Source: JAJPKE01 sp052143275 (lineage in GTDB: Bacteria > Chloroflexota > Ktedonobacteria > Ktedonobacterales > JADMIN01). From it: a stretch of 53,035 nucleotides of DNA. The translations under genes and the position numbers were made by a program. The notes under the pieces were generated by a model. That model made no database searches, was not told the DNA's origin, and saw nothing but the letters and a program-made list of their open reading frames with translations. The stretch lies in contig JBKQTH010000051.1 in the NCBI GenBank assembly GCA_052143275.1, forward strand, positions 1 through 53,035, in the 5' to 3' direction. Below, piece by piece: positions 45,086 through 53,035 of this stretch (its first letter is position 1; each line of letters opens with the position of its first letter).

Positions 45086-46321
45086 TCAGCTGATCAGCCG
45101 CAGTGGAGCGAGGATACGCTCACTTAGGATAACTAACCAGGAGCGCTTCGCCCAGCCTTCAAGAGACAACTCTTTGGCGTTGGTTTTATCGCATTCAAAG
45201 AGCGCTTCCATCTGGCAGGCGAGCTCTTTACTATAGATCTCGATGTTAATCTCGTAGTTACCAACTGAGCTAAGCCGGTCGAGGTTAGCGGTGCCTATGG
45301 TTGACCATTGGCCGTCGATGGTAGCGGTCTTAGCATGGATCATTGCATCTTGGTAGCAAAATATGTGAATACCTGCTCTCAGACAGTCGGTAAAGTAGCC
45401 GCGGGCCAGCCAGTCGGCTATGACGTGATTCGATCTCCACGGCACTAAAACTTGCACATCGACCCCCCGTATCACTGCTGCCTTGAGTGCATCCAGAAAG
45501 TCGTGATCTGGAACGAAATACGCATTGGTAACATAAATGTGGTGTTCGGCGCAGTCAATCGCCTCGATATACATGTCCCGAATGGGGAAAGTAAGACGGA
45601 GCGCGCTGTTGCCATGCAGATGAATGAGAGAGTCAAAATGGCGCTGGAAGCGGTGAGGAATTCGCTCGCGTCTTGATGCGGTGCGATTCCAAAAGTCTTC
45701 GAATGACTGGCCGAGGTCGGCAGCGTCAGGGCCGACTATGCGCAAATGAGTGTCACGCCACTCAGTCGCATACAGGCTGCCAATGTTATAGCCTCCAATG
45801 AATGCCACCCGACCATCTACTACCAGCAACTTACGGTGATCCAGTGCATAGCGACGTGGGTCAAAAAGATGCTGAGGACGAACTATTGCTTGATACCGGA
45901 GCTCATGAATAGGCTCAGGAAAGGACTTGAACTCGCGTGGCACCACGAGGTTGCCAAAGCTGTCCATGAGCACATATACCGGAATTCCCTCACTTGCCTT
46001 CCGGATCAGATGTTTTTTGAACTCCTGACCGATAGCGTCACCCTTCCAGATAAACGATTCAATGTATATCCGGTCCTGAGCCGCATCTATCGCGCCCAGC
46101 ATGGCATCATAGAGATCGCGTCCATAACTGAAGATCTTGAGCTGATTTGGCCCGACCCGTACATCCGGCAGACGCAAATAAGGAAATCCCGTGCTGGGAC
46201 GGCGGTGTCTCCGCCGCGTTGCGCGAAGTAGCAGCAATACAGCGGAGATGGCTGCCTCGAGCCCGACCAGTGTGGCGATTGCGCCAAGTAAGATGCGCCA
46301 GAGCGAGAACCTGGGGTGCAA
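45086..46321 (-). CDS. Phospholipase D-family enzyme, cardiolipin synthase-like
   Basis: Protein of 411 aa. One membrane helix at residues 8-30 is followed by two HKD motifs, HRKLLVVDGRVAFIGGYNIG and HAKTATIDGQWSTIGTANLD, the double motif of cardiolipin synthases and related phosphatidyltransferases. It probably acts at the membrane on phosphatidylglycerol or related lipids. Length is shorter than ClsA (about 480) because only one N-terminal helix is present, closer to ClsB-type enzymes. The TTG start at 46321 follows AGGTGA. It lies 20 nt after the S9 peptidase gene, in one operon. Confidence 0.82.
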   Translation of the reverse strand: MHPRFSLWRILLGAIATLVGLEAAISAVLLLLRATRRRHRRPSTGFPYLRLPDVRVGPNQLKIFSYGRDLYDAMLGAIDAAQDRIYIESFIWKGDAIGQEFKKHLIRKASEGIPVYVLMDSFGNLVVPREFKSFPEPIHELRYQAIVRPQHLFDPRRYALDHRKLLVVDGRVAFIGGYNIGSLYATEWRDTHLRIVGPDAADLGQSFEDFWNRTASRRERIPHRFQRHFDSLIHLHGNSALRLTFPIRDMYIEAIDCAEHHIYVTNAYFVPDHDFLDALKAAVIRGVDVQVLVPWRSNHVIADWLARGYFTDCLRAGIHIFCYQDAMIHAKTATIDGQWSTIGTANLDRLSSVGNYEINIEIYSKELACQMEALFECDKTNAKELSLEGWAKRSWLVILSERILAPLRLIS

Positions 46322-46341
46322 CTGCTCACCTCGCTCTTAGA

Positions 46342-48393
46342 CTAGAGTCGTAGATACTGGTTGAACCAGCCGACAATCTCATTTAAGCGTATGACGCGTG
46401 AGCGGGGATGGCCGTTTCGCGATAGGTCATGTGTCTGCCCCTCGAAACGGATGAATTTGGTTTCGCGATCCAGGTACTTCAGCGAGATAAACAACTGCTC
46501 AGCCTCGCTGATGGGGCAGCGCAGGTCATTCTCACTATGCAAAATAAGGAGCGGTGTATGGATATCGGCGACATAGGTAACTGGCGAGTGCTTCATGAGT
46601 TCTTCCAGGTTTTCCCAGGGAGTCGCGCCGACGTCGTCAACTGCCAATTGCCAGCCAATATCGCTGGTGCCGAAGAAGGAGGCGAAGTTGACTACACTCC
46701 GCATGGTCACCGCGGCCTTGAAGCGATCGGTGTGGCCGACTATCCAGTTGGTCATGTATCCGCCATAGCTGCCGCCGGCTACGCCCAGCCGGCTCGAGTC
46801 GATAGCTTCTTCGGCAATAGCAGCGTCCAGCCCCGCCAGGATATCCTCGTAGTCTTTGCCGCCCCAGTCCAGTTGAACCGCGCCTGAGAAGTCACGACCA
46901 TATCCGGTGCTTCCGCGTGGATTACTGTACACAATCTCATAGCCCTGAGCCGCCAGGAGCTGGAACTCATGGAAGAAGCTATTACCATACATCCCTGTTG
47001 GTCCTCCATGAATCTGCAAGATAGTGGGTAAAGGCTCGGTAGGGCCAGCCTGTGCGGGCCTCATCACCCATCCCTGCAATTCCCAACCGTCAGCACCATG
47101 GAAACTGAATTCTCGAGGTACGGCAAGCTCGATCTCCTCCAGCATTGGGGCGTTGATTGCCGTGAGCCGATTGGCCTCCGCACCGAGGCTGGAGGTGGGC
47201 TTCCCTCCGCGGGCTGGTGCTACATAAAGATCGCCTGGTATAGCTGGTGTGCTGATGCCAAGTGCCATTACTCCGCCAGAGGCATCGAGCGAGAAACCGT
47301 AGACGCGGCAGTTCCCGGCACTGACGGTGCGCGGCGGCAGAGCGGCTTCGGGCTGTAGGGCATACACATGGGTATCGCCTCGTAAAGATCCGAGAAAGTA
47401 GATCTCGCCATCGCTAGACCAGACCAGATGAGCATCACTGTGTGCGGTGCGACAATCGTCCATGCAGGTATCCTGGCAGGTGGCTACGAAATCAGCGGTG
47501 TGTTGGCGCTTGTTGCTGCCTGGTTGTGCCGCAATGGTATGCAGATCGGTGTGGCCGTTGCCATGACGTCGCGGCGAAGCGAGATATGCAATCATTTTGC
47601 CGTCAGGTGACCAGGTGGGAGACGCGCATCCCAGCGTCTCGTCGGTAAGCCGTTCACACGAGCCAGAACTGAGATCGAGCAGCCAAACCGCATCGGCTGG
47701 CCATTGCCAACGCTGATCACTGCGATCCGCGGTGAAAGCAATTCGGCGGCCGTCGGGTGACCAGGCCGCACCGCCGTCATTCCAGTCTCCATCGGTTAGT
47801 TGTCGTGGCGCCCCACCGGAGAGTGGAATGGTAAAGAGGTGCGAGCGCAAGTCATAGATGAATCCTTTGCCATCGAAGCGATAGGTCATCTCTGTTATCG
47901 TGTGTACCCGTGGTAAGGTTCTGTCCTGAAGAGCGGCGAGCTCAACCTCGGGATCCTCCGCCTCGCCGGTCGGAGCAGCAAAGAGAATGGTCGAGCCATC
48001 CGGCGACCAGACCGGTGTGCCGGCGCCATGGCGCATAAAGGTAAGTTGTCGCGCTTCGCCACCGCTGGCGGAGATGACATAGATCTGGGGCTTCCCTACC
48101 CCGAGTGCCAATTCCGCCTCGGAAGTCGGCCTGGTTCCAGGGGTCGGCGCGCGCAGAAAGGCTAGGTAGCTTCCGTCGGGAGACCAGCGTGGCCGGCTAT
48201 CCTGACGGCCACTGGTAAACGAACTTGGTGGGCCGCCGGCAGTCGGCTCCATCCAGATTGAGCGATGGTATTGGTAGGTCTCGCGGTCAATCTCCATCAA
48301 TACATAAGCTACCTGAGTTCCATTCGGCGAGATCTGTGGATCCTCCGCCAGCTTGATGGAGTACAGATCTTCAGACGTGATTGGTCGCGGCAT
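46342..48393 (-). CDS. S9-family prolyl oligopeptidase/acylaminoacyl-peptidase
   Basis: Protein of 683 aa. The N-terminal part (about 1-400) is a propeller with TolB-like blades, shown by repeats such as SPDGSYLAFLR, SPDGSTILFAA and SPDGRRIAFTA. The C-terminal alpha/beta hydrolase has the nucleophile in GGSYGGYM (around residue 541), the acid in HSENDLRCP (around 622) and the histidine in GQTHDLSRNG (around 654). It should cleave short peptides. No signal peptide is seen, so it is probably cytoplasmic. GGAGG precedes the ATG at 48393. It follows a small unknown gene by 5 nt. Confidence 0.93.
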   Translation of the reverse strand: MPRPITSEDLYSIKLAEDPQISPNGTQVAYVLMEIDRETYQYHRSIWMEPTAGGPPSSFTSGRQDSRPRWSPDGSYLAFLRAPTPGTRPTSEAELALGVGKPQIYVISASGGEARQLTFMRHGAGTPVWSPDGSTILFAAPTGEAEDPEVELAALQDRTLPRVHTITEMTYRFDGKGFIYDLRSHLFTIPLSGGAPRQLTDGDWNDGGAAWSPDGRRIAFTADRSDQRWQWPADAVWLLDLSSGSCERLTDETLGCASPTWSPDGKMIAYLASPRRHGNGHTDLHTIAAQPGSNKRQHTADFVATCQDTCMDDCRTAHSDAHLVWSSDGEIYFLGSLRGDTHVYALQPEAALPPRTVSAGNCRVYGFSLDASGGVMALGISTPAIPGDLYVAPARGGKPTSSLGAEANRLTAINAPMLEEIELAVPREFSFHGADGWELQGWVMRPAQAGPTEPLPTILQIHGGPTGMYGNSFFHEFQLLAAQGYEIVYSNPRGSTGYGRDFSGAVQLDWGGKDYEDILAGLDAAIAEEAIDSSRLGVAGGSYGGYMTNWIVGHTDRFKAAVTMRSVVNFASFFGTSDIGWQLAVDDVGATPWENLEELMKHSPVTYVADIHTPLLILHSENDLRCPISEAEQLFISLKYLDRETKFIRFEGQTHDLSRNGHPRSRVIRLNEIVGWFNQYLRL

Positions 48394-48398
48394 GGCGG

Positions 48399-48848
48399 CT
48401 AATCCTCCGATGTTTCAGCGACGGGACGTTCATAGTTGCGATTCAATTCGTGCAGTACCGCTCCGCGCACATGCCACATCTGGGGAGTGAATGTGTGATA
48501 CTCGCCGTCACAGACAGGAATCGCCGCTTTGCATTTGAGATGGTGGCGTAGGCGAAAGCGCAGTTGGTCACCATGAACGTCAACCCAGATGTGGCGCCGG
48601 GTAAAGCCGGCGCCCCACTTAAACAATATACCGGAATCGTATTCCTCGAACCACCCGCGTCCCTGGAGCGCTTGCCGATTTAACGTCTGCAGCATCTCGC
48701 CAATGCCGCTCTCCCGGATTACCCGCTTGGCATTCTCGCGAGTCGCATGGCGTTCAAGCTCATCTACTTGATCAACTTGATCTATGAGTCCATCACCGGC
48801 TTTTGAGATTTCGAACGGTGACTGATTCCGTTGCCTATACTCTGCCAT
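48399..48848 (-). CDS. Hypothetical protein upstream of the S9 peptidase
   Basis: Protein of 149 aa that I do not recognise. It has an acidic helical N-terminal third (about 20-60) and a beta-rich C-terminal half with several Trp, His and Arg residues (GFTRRHIWVDVHGDQLRFRLR). There is no membrane segment or signal peptide. It is the first gene of a likely operon with the S9 peptidase and PLD-like gene, 5 nt before the former. A TATAAT word on the minus strand (48956-48951), about 100 nt upstream, is a candidate -10 box. Confidence 0.65.
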   Translation of the reverse strand: MAEYRQRNQSPFEISKAGDGLIDQVDQVDELERHATRENAKRVIRESGIGEMLQTLNRQALQGRGWFEEYDSGILFKWGAGFTRRHIWVDVHGDQLRFRLRHHLKCKAAIPVCDGEYHTFTPQMWHVRGAVLHELNRNYERPVAETSED

Positions 48849-49021
48849 TGACCATCCTGTCTTTCATGTGGCGCTTTAGACTCTTACAGAGCATACCTGT
48901 GCCCACCAAGTGCCTAGAGGTGTTTGATGCCTATCTAACCCCAGACCTATATTATACTCTCTACCAGCGCCTGGTCTGAAAAACAGCTCTTAACTACGAG
49001 GAGGGCATGACCCGGGTCCAC

Positions 49022-49990
49022 CTAGTTGTCACTGGCGCGCCGGTCCACATAGTAGCCGCTGCCCGAGCTAGATTTCGCCTTCGATTTGACCTGAGCGGCA
49101 ATCCGGCTGACTTCTTCCATGCTAATGATAGACCGGTGAACGTTGGTCACGACTCCGATAGAGATGCCGCTTAGAGGGTGCGTCTGTATCTGTCCCTGGC
49201 GGTCACGTGCGATCAGGGTACCGCGTTTGCGATCCTCAGGAGTAAAGAGTGCTCTGCTTTCGGTTTCCCACGAATCAATGAGCGCGCGACAGAGGCGGTC
49301 CACTTTATCAGGAGTAGTAATAATGAGAAAGTCATCGCCGCCGATGTGACCGACGAAGTCGCTGATGTTGCCTTCTTCACGTACACAGTCAGTGACTACT
49401 CTAGCAAGCAGACGAATCAATTCGTTACCGCGTAGAAACCCATACACGTCGTTGTAAGCTTTAAACGTGTTGATGTCGAGATAGAGTATCGACCATGGAG
49501 CCGACGACCTAAGTTGGTGTTCGATGGCGCGTTCAATGCGTAATCCAGAAGGAAGACCGGTGAGCGGGGAGAGCAGGCTTTCGCGGACATGGCGCAGCTG
49601 GGTGCGAATTCGGGCAATCAGTTCTTCGGTATGGAACGGTTTAGTTAGGTAGTCGTCTACATCATAGGCAAAGGCACGAACCTTATCAGCGGTGTCGTGC
49701 CTGGCGCTTAGCATTACCACTGGAATGTGAGCAGTCTTCGCAGTATTGCGAAGCTGCTCGACGACTTCAAATCCATCGATACCAGGGAGCATAATATCCA
49801 GTAGCAGGAGCTGTGGAACCTCGCGTAGCGCAAAGCGCAGTGCCTCCTCGCCGCTTGGCACCACCACCACCGAGTACCCTTCGGTTTCCAGGGTGTTTTG
49901 TAACAGACGTCCCAGTATAAGGTCATCTTCAACTACCAAAATAGTCGGAGACGGGGCCTCGAATGCTGGGGCGAGGGCTACGACATCCAT
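49022..49990 (-). CDS. Response regulator with GGDEF domain
   Basis: Protein of 322 aa. The receiver domain (about 13-130) has the phosphoacceptor Asp65 (LLLLDIMLPG) and Lys117 (YLTKPF). The GGDEF domain (about 140-315) carries LDINTFKAYNDVYG and the active-site form GGDDF (217-221), an accepted variant for diguanylate cyclase activity. The inhibitory RxxD site is not intact: the Arg position is Asn208. It probably makes cyclic di-GMP when phosphorylated. The ATG at 49990 has GGGAGA upstream; the ATG at 50011 lacks a site. No partner kinase is adjacent. Confidence 0.9.
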   Translation of the reverse strand: MDVVALAPAFEAPSPTILVVEDDLILGRLLQNTLETEGYSVVVVPSGEEALRFALREVPQLLLLDIMLPGIDGFEVVEQLRNTAKTAHIPVVMLSARHDTADKVRAFAYDVDDYLTKPFHTEELIARIRTQLRHVRESLLSPLTGLPSGLRIERAIEHQLRSSAPWSILYLDINTFKAYNDVYGFLRGNELIRLLARVVTDCVREEGNISDFVGHIGGDDFLIITTPDKVDRLCRALIDSWETESRALFTPEDRKRGTLIARDRQGQIQTHPLSGISIGVVTNVHRSIISMEEVSRIAAQVKSKAKSSSGSGYYVDRRASDN

Positions 49991-50068
49991 CACCGTTCTC
50001 CCATTAATCATTTGGAGTAGTACCGGATGTACCGGCCGGAATCGGCATGGGGCATACCTATTCCGAAG

Positions 50069-50088
50069 AGCTTGTGCTGTAACAAGCT
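50069..50088. repeat. Inverted repeat upstream of the GGDEF response regulator gene
   Basis: AGCTTGT and ACAAGCT are perfect 7-nt arms separated by 6 nt. It lies about 80 nt upstream of the ATG at 49990, in the expected promoter region, and could be a regulator site. No T-run follows on either strand. Confidence 0.4.
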
Positions 50089-50117
50089 ATTAGTTTCCAG
50101 AAATGTGCTTGACACTA

Positions 50118-50546
50118 CTATATATGGTTTGATATAGCTCGTAAAGCTATATCATCGAACAGGCGCCCCTGCTCGCACTCCACCGCACTTTTCCGCCCCA
50201 GGCGCTGCCCGCTCCGTTTGGACCGCCACCGTATCTCGCGCTTGAGCGCTGCCGCTAAGTCGCCCAAGACCGCTGGCGCGAGGTCTTGGTCACCATCATA
50301 CAGTAAATGCGCCTGAAAGTCGCCAGAAAGCGCCCCTTGTACTAGTTCCTCCATACTGCGAAGTACTACCCACCGTGGCGAGTGGCCGACTCTCCAGACA
50401 ATCACCCGCACGTCAAAGGCCAAGAGCAACTTGCGGCGCAACTCGTAGCTGTCGCCCTCTTCATGCAGCGTATCCCAGGCCGTCGAACAATCCAGCGCTG
50501 GTGTATCTGGGTGCCTCTTTGGAGCAAGAAAATGCAGCAACTCCAT
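50118..50546 (-). CDS. Hypothetical protein
   Basis: Protein of 142 aa, not recognised. Composition is protein-like, with a central part RVIVWRVGHSPRWVVLRSMEELVQG and a basic region near residues 103-122. There is no signal peptide or membrane segment. The ribosome site is poor (AGGG directly before the ATG). The last part of the gene contains a perfect 9-nt inverted repeat. The frame is the best-looking one here, but it could also be a decayed remnant. Confidence 0.5.
   Translation of the reverse strand: MELLHFLAPKRHPDTPALDCSTAWDTLHEEGDSYELRRKLLLAFDVRVIVWRVGHSPRWVVLRSMEELVQGALSGDFQAHLLYDGDQDLAPAVLGDLAAALKREIRWRSKRSGQRLGRKSAVECEQGRLFDDIALRAISNHI
50131..50153. repeat. Perfect 9-bp inverted repeat with 5-nt spacer
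   Basis: GATATAGCT and AGCTATATC flank CGTAA. It lies in the 3' end of the gene at 50118-50546. A TTGACA (50109-50114) lies 16 nt before the GATATA that opens the repeat on the plus strand, so a plus-strand promoter with an operator overlapping its -10 box is conceivable, although no plus-strand gene follows nearby. Confidence 0.55.
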
Positions 50547-50856
50547 CCCTAACTACCAGCTGACTTGTTGGCGAGAAGCCTCTTGCTGTAGGAGAGTTTG
50601 GCGATGTTGCACCACGAATTATGCTCACTGCTGGAATTGTCCAGAGTTTTGTCCAGGGTTGCACTCGAACTGGTACACCGAGCGTACTATGCTCCTGATG
50701 GGGAGCATAGTGCTCCTGTGCTTTCCTGTTCTTGGCAGCCGATATCGTATGCTGCGTAGATGAGGAATCGGCACGAGCTACCGTAGCGATGGACCACTCA
50801 GCGCCAGCGCTCTGTTGTCTTATCTGCTGCCTAAGACCAGCAGGGAGATACACCGC
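50547..50856. other. Spacer upstream of the kinase gene
   Basis: No convincing gene is seen. The minus-strand frame 50853-50461 is open but overlaps the hypothetical gene in another frame and lacks any family likeness. The spacer holds the inverted repeat listed at 50686-50716. I cannot place a promoter with confidence. Confidence 0.4.
50686..50716. repeat. Overlapping inverted repeats, three GCTCC/GGAGC half-sites
   Basis: ACTATGCTCC and GGAGCATAGT form perfect 10-nt arms around a 6-nt loop (50686-50711). The second arm also pairs with TGCTCC (50711-50716) through GGAGCA...TGCTCC with a 3-nt loop. Two exclusive hairpins, or three spaced protein sites, are thus possible upstream of the Ser/Thr kinase gene. 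Confidence 0.6.
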
Positions 50857-51891
50857 ATGTCAGACCCCCAGCAACTTCATTCCTCATGGTGGAGTGGGTC
50901 AAACACACTACCGATGCGCTATCGTCGGTATTCCTCTGGACCACGCCCAGACACGTCGGTTTCTCAGAGCTCGCCGCCCGTTCGCCCGACAACATGGCGC
51001 CGTCGGTATCAGAATCTCCAGCCTCTGGCACACGGAGGCATGGCCCAGGTCTATCGCGCCTTTGATAGGAAGCTGGACCGACAGATCGCGTTGAAGGTCC
51101 TCCCTAGAGAATTCAGCGCTGACCCGGTGATGCTTGAGCGCTTTCGCCTGGAAACGCTACGGATGCAGGCCCTGCAGCATCCCCACATCGTGCCAATACT
51201 GGATTGCGGTCTCTACCGCGATCGGTTCTTTTTCTCGATGCCCTTGTACCCAACTACCTTGCAGCAGCAGGTGCGCCAGAATGGTATGCCTCCCCTCTCC
51301 GTCACCGTCCGCCTAATTGAGCAGCTTGCTGCCGCGTTGGACTGTGCCCACAGCCAGGGAGTTGTTCACCGAGACATCAAGCCCACCAATATTCTGCTTG
51401 ATCATAGTGGACTAGCCTATCTCGCGGACTTTGGCATCTCGAAGTCCACCTCCCGGGCAGAGTCCAGGCTCAAGACGGGAATTCTCATCCGTGAGATGGA
51501 ATACGAGGAAGAGCAAACCTCCTTGCTCTTTGCGACTCCTGACTATTGCGCTCCTGAACACCTGATGGGACACGCGGTCGATGCGCGCACCGATGTCTTT
51601 GGTCTTGCTCTAGTTCTCTATGAATTGGTCACCGGGCACAAGCCCTATTGCCATGACGATGATCCCGATCCAATCCAGCTGACTCGGGAACAGTATGCCA
51701 ACCTCTTATATGGCCGTATACAACACGAGCGCCCCATACGTCCGTCGCAGCTCGTGCAATTGCCGACGCGTCTGATGGCTAAGAACGTGGATGCGACCAT
51801 TCTACGCGCGTTGGATCCACAACCCCACCAGCGCTATGGCAGTGCTGGCCTACTAGCAGCGGCGTTGGGTGCAGCACTCACCGCTGGGTGA
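50857..51891 (+). CDS. Soluble Ser/Thr protein kinase
   Basis: Protein of 344 aa. After a 50-residue Ser/Arg-rich N-terminal tail, the kinase domain shows a glycine loop (LAHGGMAQVYRA, around 57-68), Lys80, the catalytic HRDIKPTN loop (His171-Asp173), DFG (Asp191), APE (around 232) and the later DVFGLALVLYELVTG. An acidic insertion (EMEYEEEQTS) lies in the activation segment. No membrane helix or sensor domain follows, so it is cytoplasmic. ATG 50857 has AGGGAG upstream. Bacterial relatives phosphorylate regulators and cell-division or envelope proteins; the target here is unknown. Confidence 0.93.
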   Translation: MSDPQQLHSSWWSGSNTLPMRYRRYSSGPRPDTSVSQSSPPVRPTTWRRRYQNLQPLAHGGMAQVYRAFDRKLDRQIALKVLPREFSADPVMLERFRLETLRMQALQHPHIVPILDCGLYRDRFFFSMPLYPTTLQQQVRQNGMPPLSVTVRLIEQLAAALDCAHSQGVVHRDIKPTNILLDHSGLAYLADFGISKSTSRAESRLKTGILIREMEYEEEQTSLLFATPDYCAPEHLMGHAVDARTDVFGLALVLYELVTGHKPYCHDDDPDPIQLTREQYANLLYGRIQHERPIRPSQLVQLPTRLMAKNVDATILRALDPQPHQRYGSAGLLAAALGAALTAG

Positions 51892-52059
51892 CACGTGCCG
51901 ATGTAGACCAGCGGGCTGATGGTGCGCTTTCGGGCGAGTTCGTGCAAACCGTGGAGTGTGTCAACCCAGGGCACGGGGTGCCCACCAAGCCGACATCAAG
52001 AGTCGTATGCATTCCGTCCGCGCGAGCCTACGGATGGCACCAAGTGAGAGGACAGACCA

Positions 52060-52332
52060 ATGAACATTTTGGCGTGGATCATTATCGGCGGTATTGCTGG
52101 CTTGCTAGCCAGTTTGATCGTACGGGGCACGGGACTGGGGATCATCGGCGACATCATCGTCGGGATCATTGGCGCAGTCGTCGGCAGTTTCCTCCTGACG
52201 CTTGTGCTCCCCGGCACCTTTTCGTTCACAGGATTTAACTGGGGCAGCCTGATAATCGCGTTCATAGGAGCCGTCATCCTCCTGTTTATTGTACGCCTGG
52301 TTCGGGGCGGGTCGGCGTCAGCCAGGACGTAA
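52060..52332 (+). CDS. GlsB/YeaQ/YmgE-family small membrane protein
   Basis: Protein of 90 aa, almost wholly hydrophobic with three membrane helices (about 3-21, 28-50 and 60-80). The pattern WIIIGGIAGLLASLIVRG, then GIIGDIIVGIIGAVVGSFLL, is the family signature (also called transglycosylase-associated). Members are stress-linked inner-membrane proteins of unknown mechanism. GAGAGGACA precedes the ATG. It lies between two protein kinase genes and 71 nt before a YggT-type gene, on the same strand. Confidence 0.9.
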   Translation: MNILAWIIIGGIAGLLASLIVRGTGLGIIGDIIVGIIGAVVGSFLLTLVLPGTFSFTGFNWGSLIIAFIGAVILLFIVRLVRGGSASART

Positions 52333-52403
52333 TAAGACCCAGGTACCCTTGTGAAGGAGCGCCCGCTCGTCTGTGCGAGCGGACTACGAAGAGGAGTAGC
52401 ACT

Positions 52404-52826
52404 ATGGAACCCATGGAATATCGCCAACCCATCCAGCGTGGCCCAGCCATCCAACCCGTCGAACCAGTGTACCAGGTGGAGCGCGTCGAGCGCCCCACAC
52501 CGCTCCAGTCACAGTCGGCAGGTAGCCAGGTCTGGACTTCCTATCGCATGCCGCAGATCGTCTACCTTGTCGCCGGCATCATCGACACCTTGCTCGTCAT
52601 TCGTCTGGTCTTGAAGCTGTTGGCCGCCAATCCTGCTGCCGGCTTCACCACCTTGATCTATGGGGTGACCAACCCATTCGTCGCGCTCTTCGAGGGCGTG
52701 TTTTCCAATGCACAGAGCCAGGGCAATGTGCTCGACCTGGCTGCGCTGCTCGCCATCATCGTCTATGGGTTGCTGGCCTGGGGAATCGTGCGCGGACTCG
52801 AGATACTACAGCGGCGCCGGTCGTAG
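52404..52826 (+). CDS. YggT-family membrane protein
   Basis: Protein of 140 aa. Residues 1-48 are hydrophilic and rich in Pro, Gln and Arg. Two membrane helices (about 50-73 and 110-132) flank a segment with LVLKLLAANPAAGFTTLIYGVTNPFVALFEG, the YggT pattern. Members are linked with membrane and cell-division homeostasis. The long N-terminal tail is not part of the usual family and could be a contact or phosphorylation target, given the two flanking Ser/Thr kinases. GAGGAG precedes the ATG at 52404. Confidence 0.87.
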   Translation: MEPMEYRQPIQRGPAIQPVEPVYQVERVERPTPLQSQSAGSQVWTSYRMPQIVYLVAGIIDTLLVIRLVLKLLAANPAAGFTTLIYGVTNPFVALFEGVFSNAQSQGNVLDLAALLAIIVYGLLAWGIVRGLEILQRRRS

Positions 52827-52857
52827 ACAGTTGCACATGAGTACGCAGGTGGCAAGC

Positions 52858-53035
52858 ATGGACTGGAACCCGGACGTCTTGAACGGCACCCAGGTGGGTT
52901 CCTGTATACTGGAAGATCTCTTGAGCATCGGCAGCATGGGAGCGGTCTTCCTGGCCCGCCAGGAACGTCCCCGTCGCTCTGTGGCCGTCAAAGTCATTTT
53001 TCGGCACCTCGCCGGTGATGCCGAGTCTTGGCACC
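52858..53035 (+). CDS. Ser/Thr protein kinase, N-terminal part, cut by the window edge
   Basis: The open frame continues past the right edge. The 59 visible residues contain a glycine loop of the form LLSIGSMGAVFLAR and, next, VAVKVIF with the ATP-binding Lys, the start of a Hanks-type kinase. The ATG at 52858 has AGGTGG 6 nt upstream; an in-frame ATG at 52837 is the alternative. It begins 31 nt after the YggT-type gene and so is probably in the same transcript. The C-terminal part, which could include a membrane or sensor domain, is not visible. Confidence 0.82.
   Translation, partial: MDWNPDVLNGTQVGSCILEDLLSIGSMGAVFLARQERPRRSVAVKVIFRHLAGDAESWH

Noticed and set aside
50461..50853. Minus-strand ORF of 130 aa upstream of the kinase
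   Set aside because: It overlaps the better frame at 50118-50546, covers the inverted repeat and has no family likeness. Judged a chance frame.

Overview
The window is a moderately GC-rich bacterial chromosome segment. It is densely coded, with short operons, frequent 4-nt start/stop overlaps and several GTG or TTG starts. The gene content best fits a Chloroflexota genome, perhaps Ktedonobacteria: several soluble Ser/Thr protein kinases, a zinc-ribbon PrsW-like membrane protein, a CopD/YtkA fusion, a fused trpC-trpF and a tRNA-dependent T-box in front of trpS-trp genes. This placement is inference from style and gene content, not a phylogenetic result.

Layout. 1-3602 is the integrase-proximal end of an integrated element. 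It holds an overlapping pair of unknown genes (a soluble protein and a small membrane protein), a Phd/YefM-type antitoxin with a PIN (VapC-like) toxin under a near-leaderless promoter, an excisionase-like HTH protein, and a tyrosine recombinase whose ORF runs into a tRNA-Arg(TCT) gene on the opposite strand. 3674-4296 has no convincing gene. 4297-13353 is housekeeping: an MBL-fold hydrolase, CTP synthase, a class I glutamine amidotransferase, a one-chain LeuC/LeuD-type hydro-lyase and DNA polymerase III alpha.

13564-20573 is a co-oriented envelope block: a PrsW-like intramembrane protease with a zinc ribbon and a Pro/Tyr-rich tail, a single-pass beta-rich protein, a CopD plus YtkA-like protein, and a lipoprotein that joins a CHAP amidase domain to seven propeller-like repeats. 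A DJ-1/PfpI protein and cobalamin-dependent methionine synthase follow. On the minus strand, 25013-27939 encodes a polar amino-acid ABC importer with a perfect 19-bp stem-loop between the binding protein and the permease.

28173-36800 is a complete minus-strand tryptophan regulon: promoter, T-box leader with a TGG specifier, trpS, trpE, trpG, trpD, trpCF, trpB, trpA and two terminator-like hairpins. The leader can sense uncharged tRNA-Trp and so couple charging and synthesis of tryptophan in one transcript. 36797-41569 holds a YqeY protein, an Arg/Gly-rich membrane-anchored protein, a TIM-barrel-like unknown, a GNAT acetyltransferase, PlsC and Cmk. 41854-48848 holds a second single-pass beta-rich protein, a large TPR protein, a phospholipase D/cardiolipin synthase-like enzyme, an S9 peptidase and an unknown protein. 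49022 to the end holds a response regulator with a GGDEF domain, an unknown gene, a soluble Ser/Thr kinase, a GlsB/YeaQ-type and a YggT-type membrane protein, and the start of a second kinase cut by the window edge.

The least explained pieces are the element cargo pair at 62-959, the envelope block at 13.5-20.6 kb, and the kinase/small-membrane-protein cluster at the right edge.
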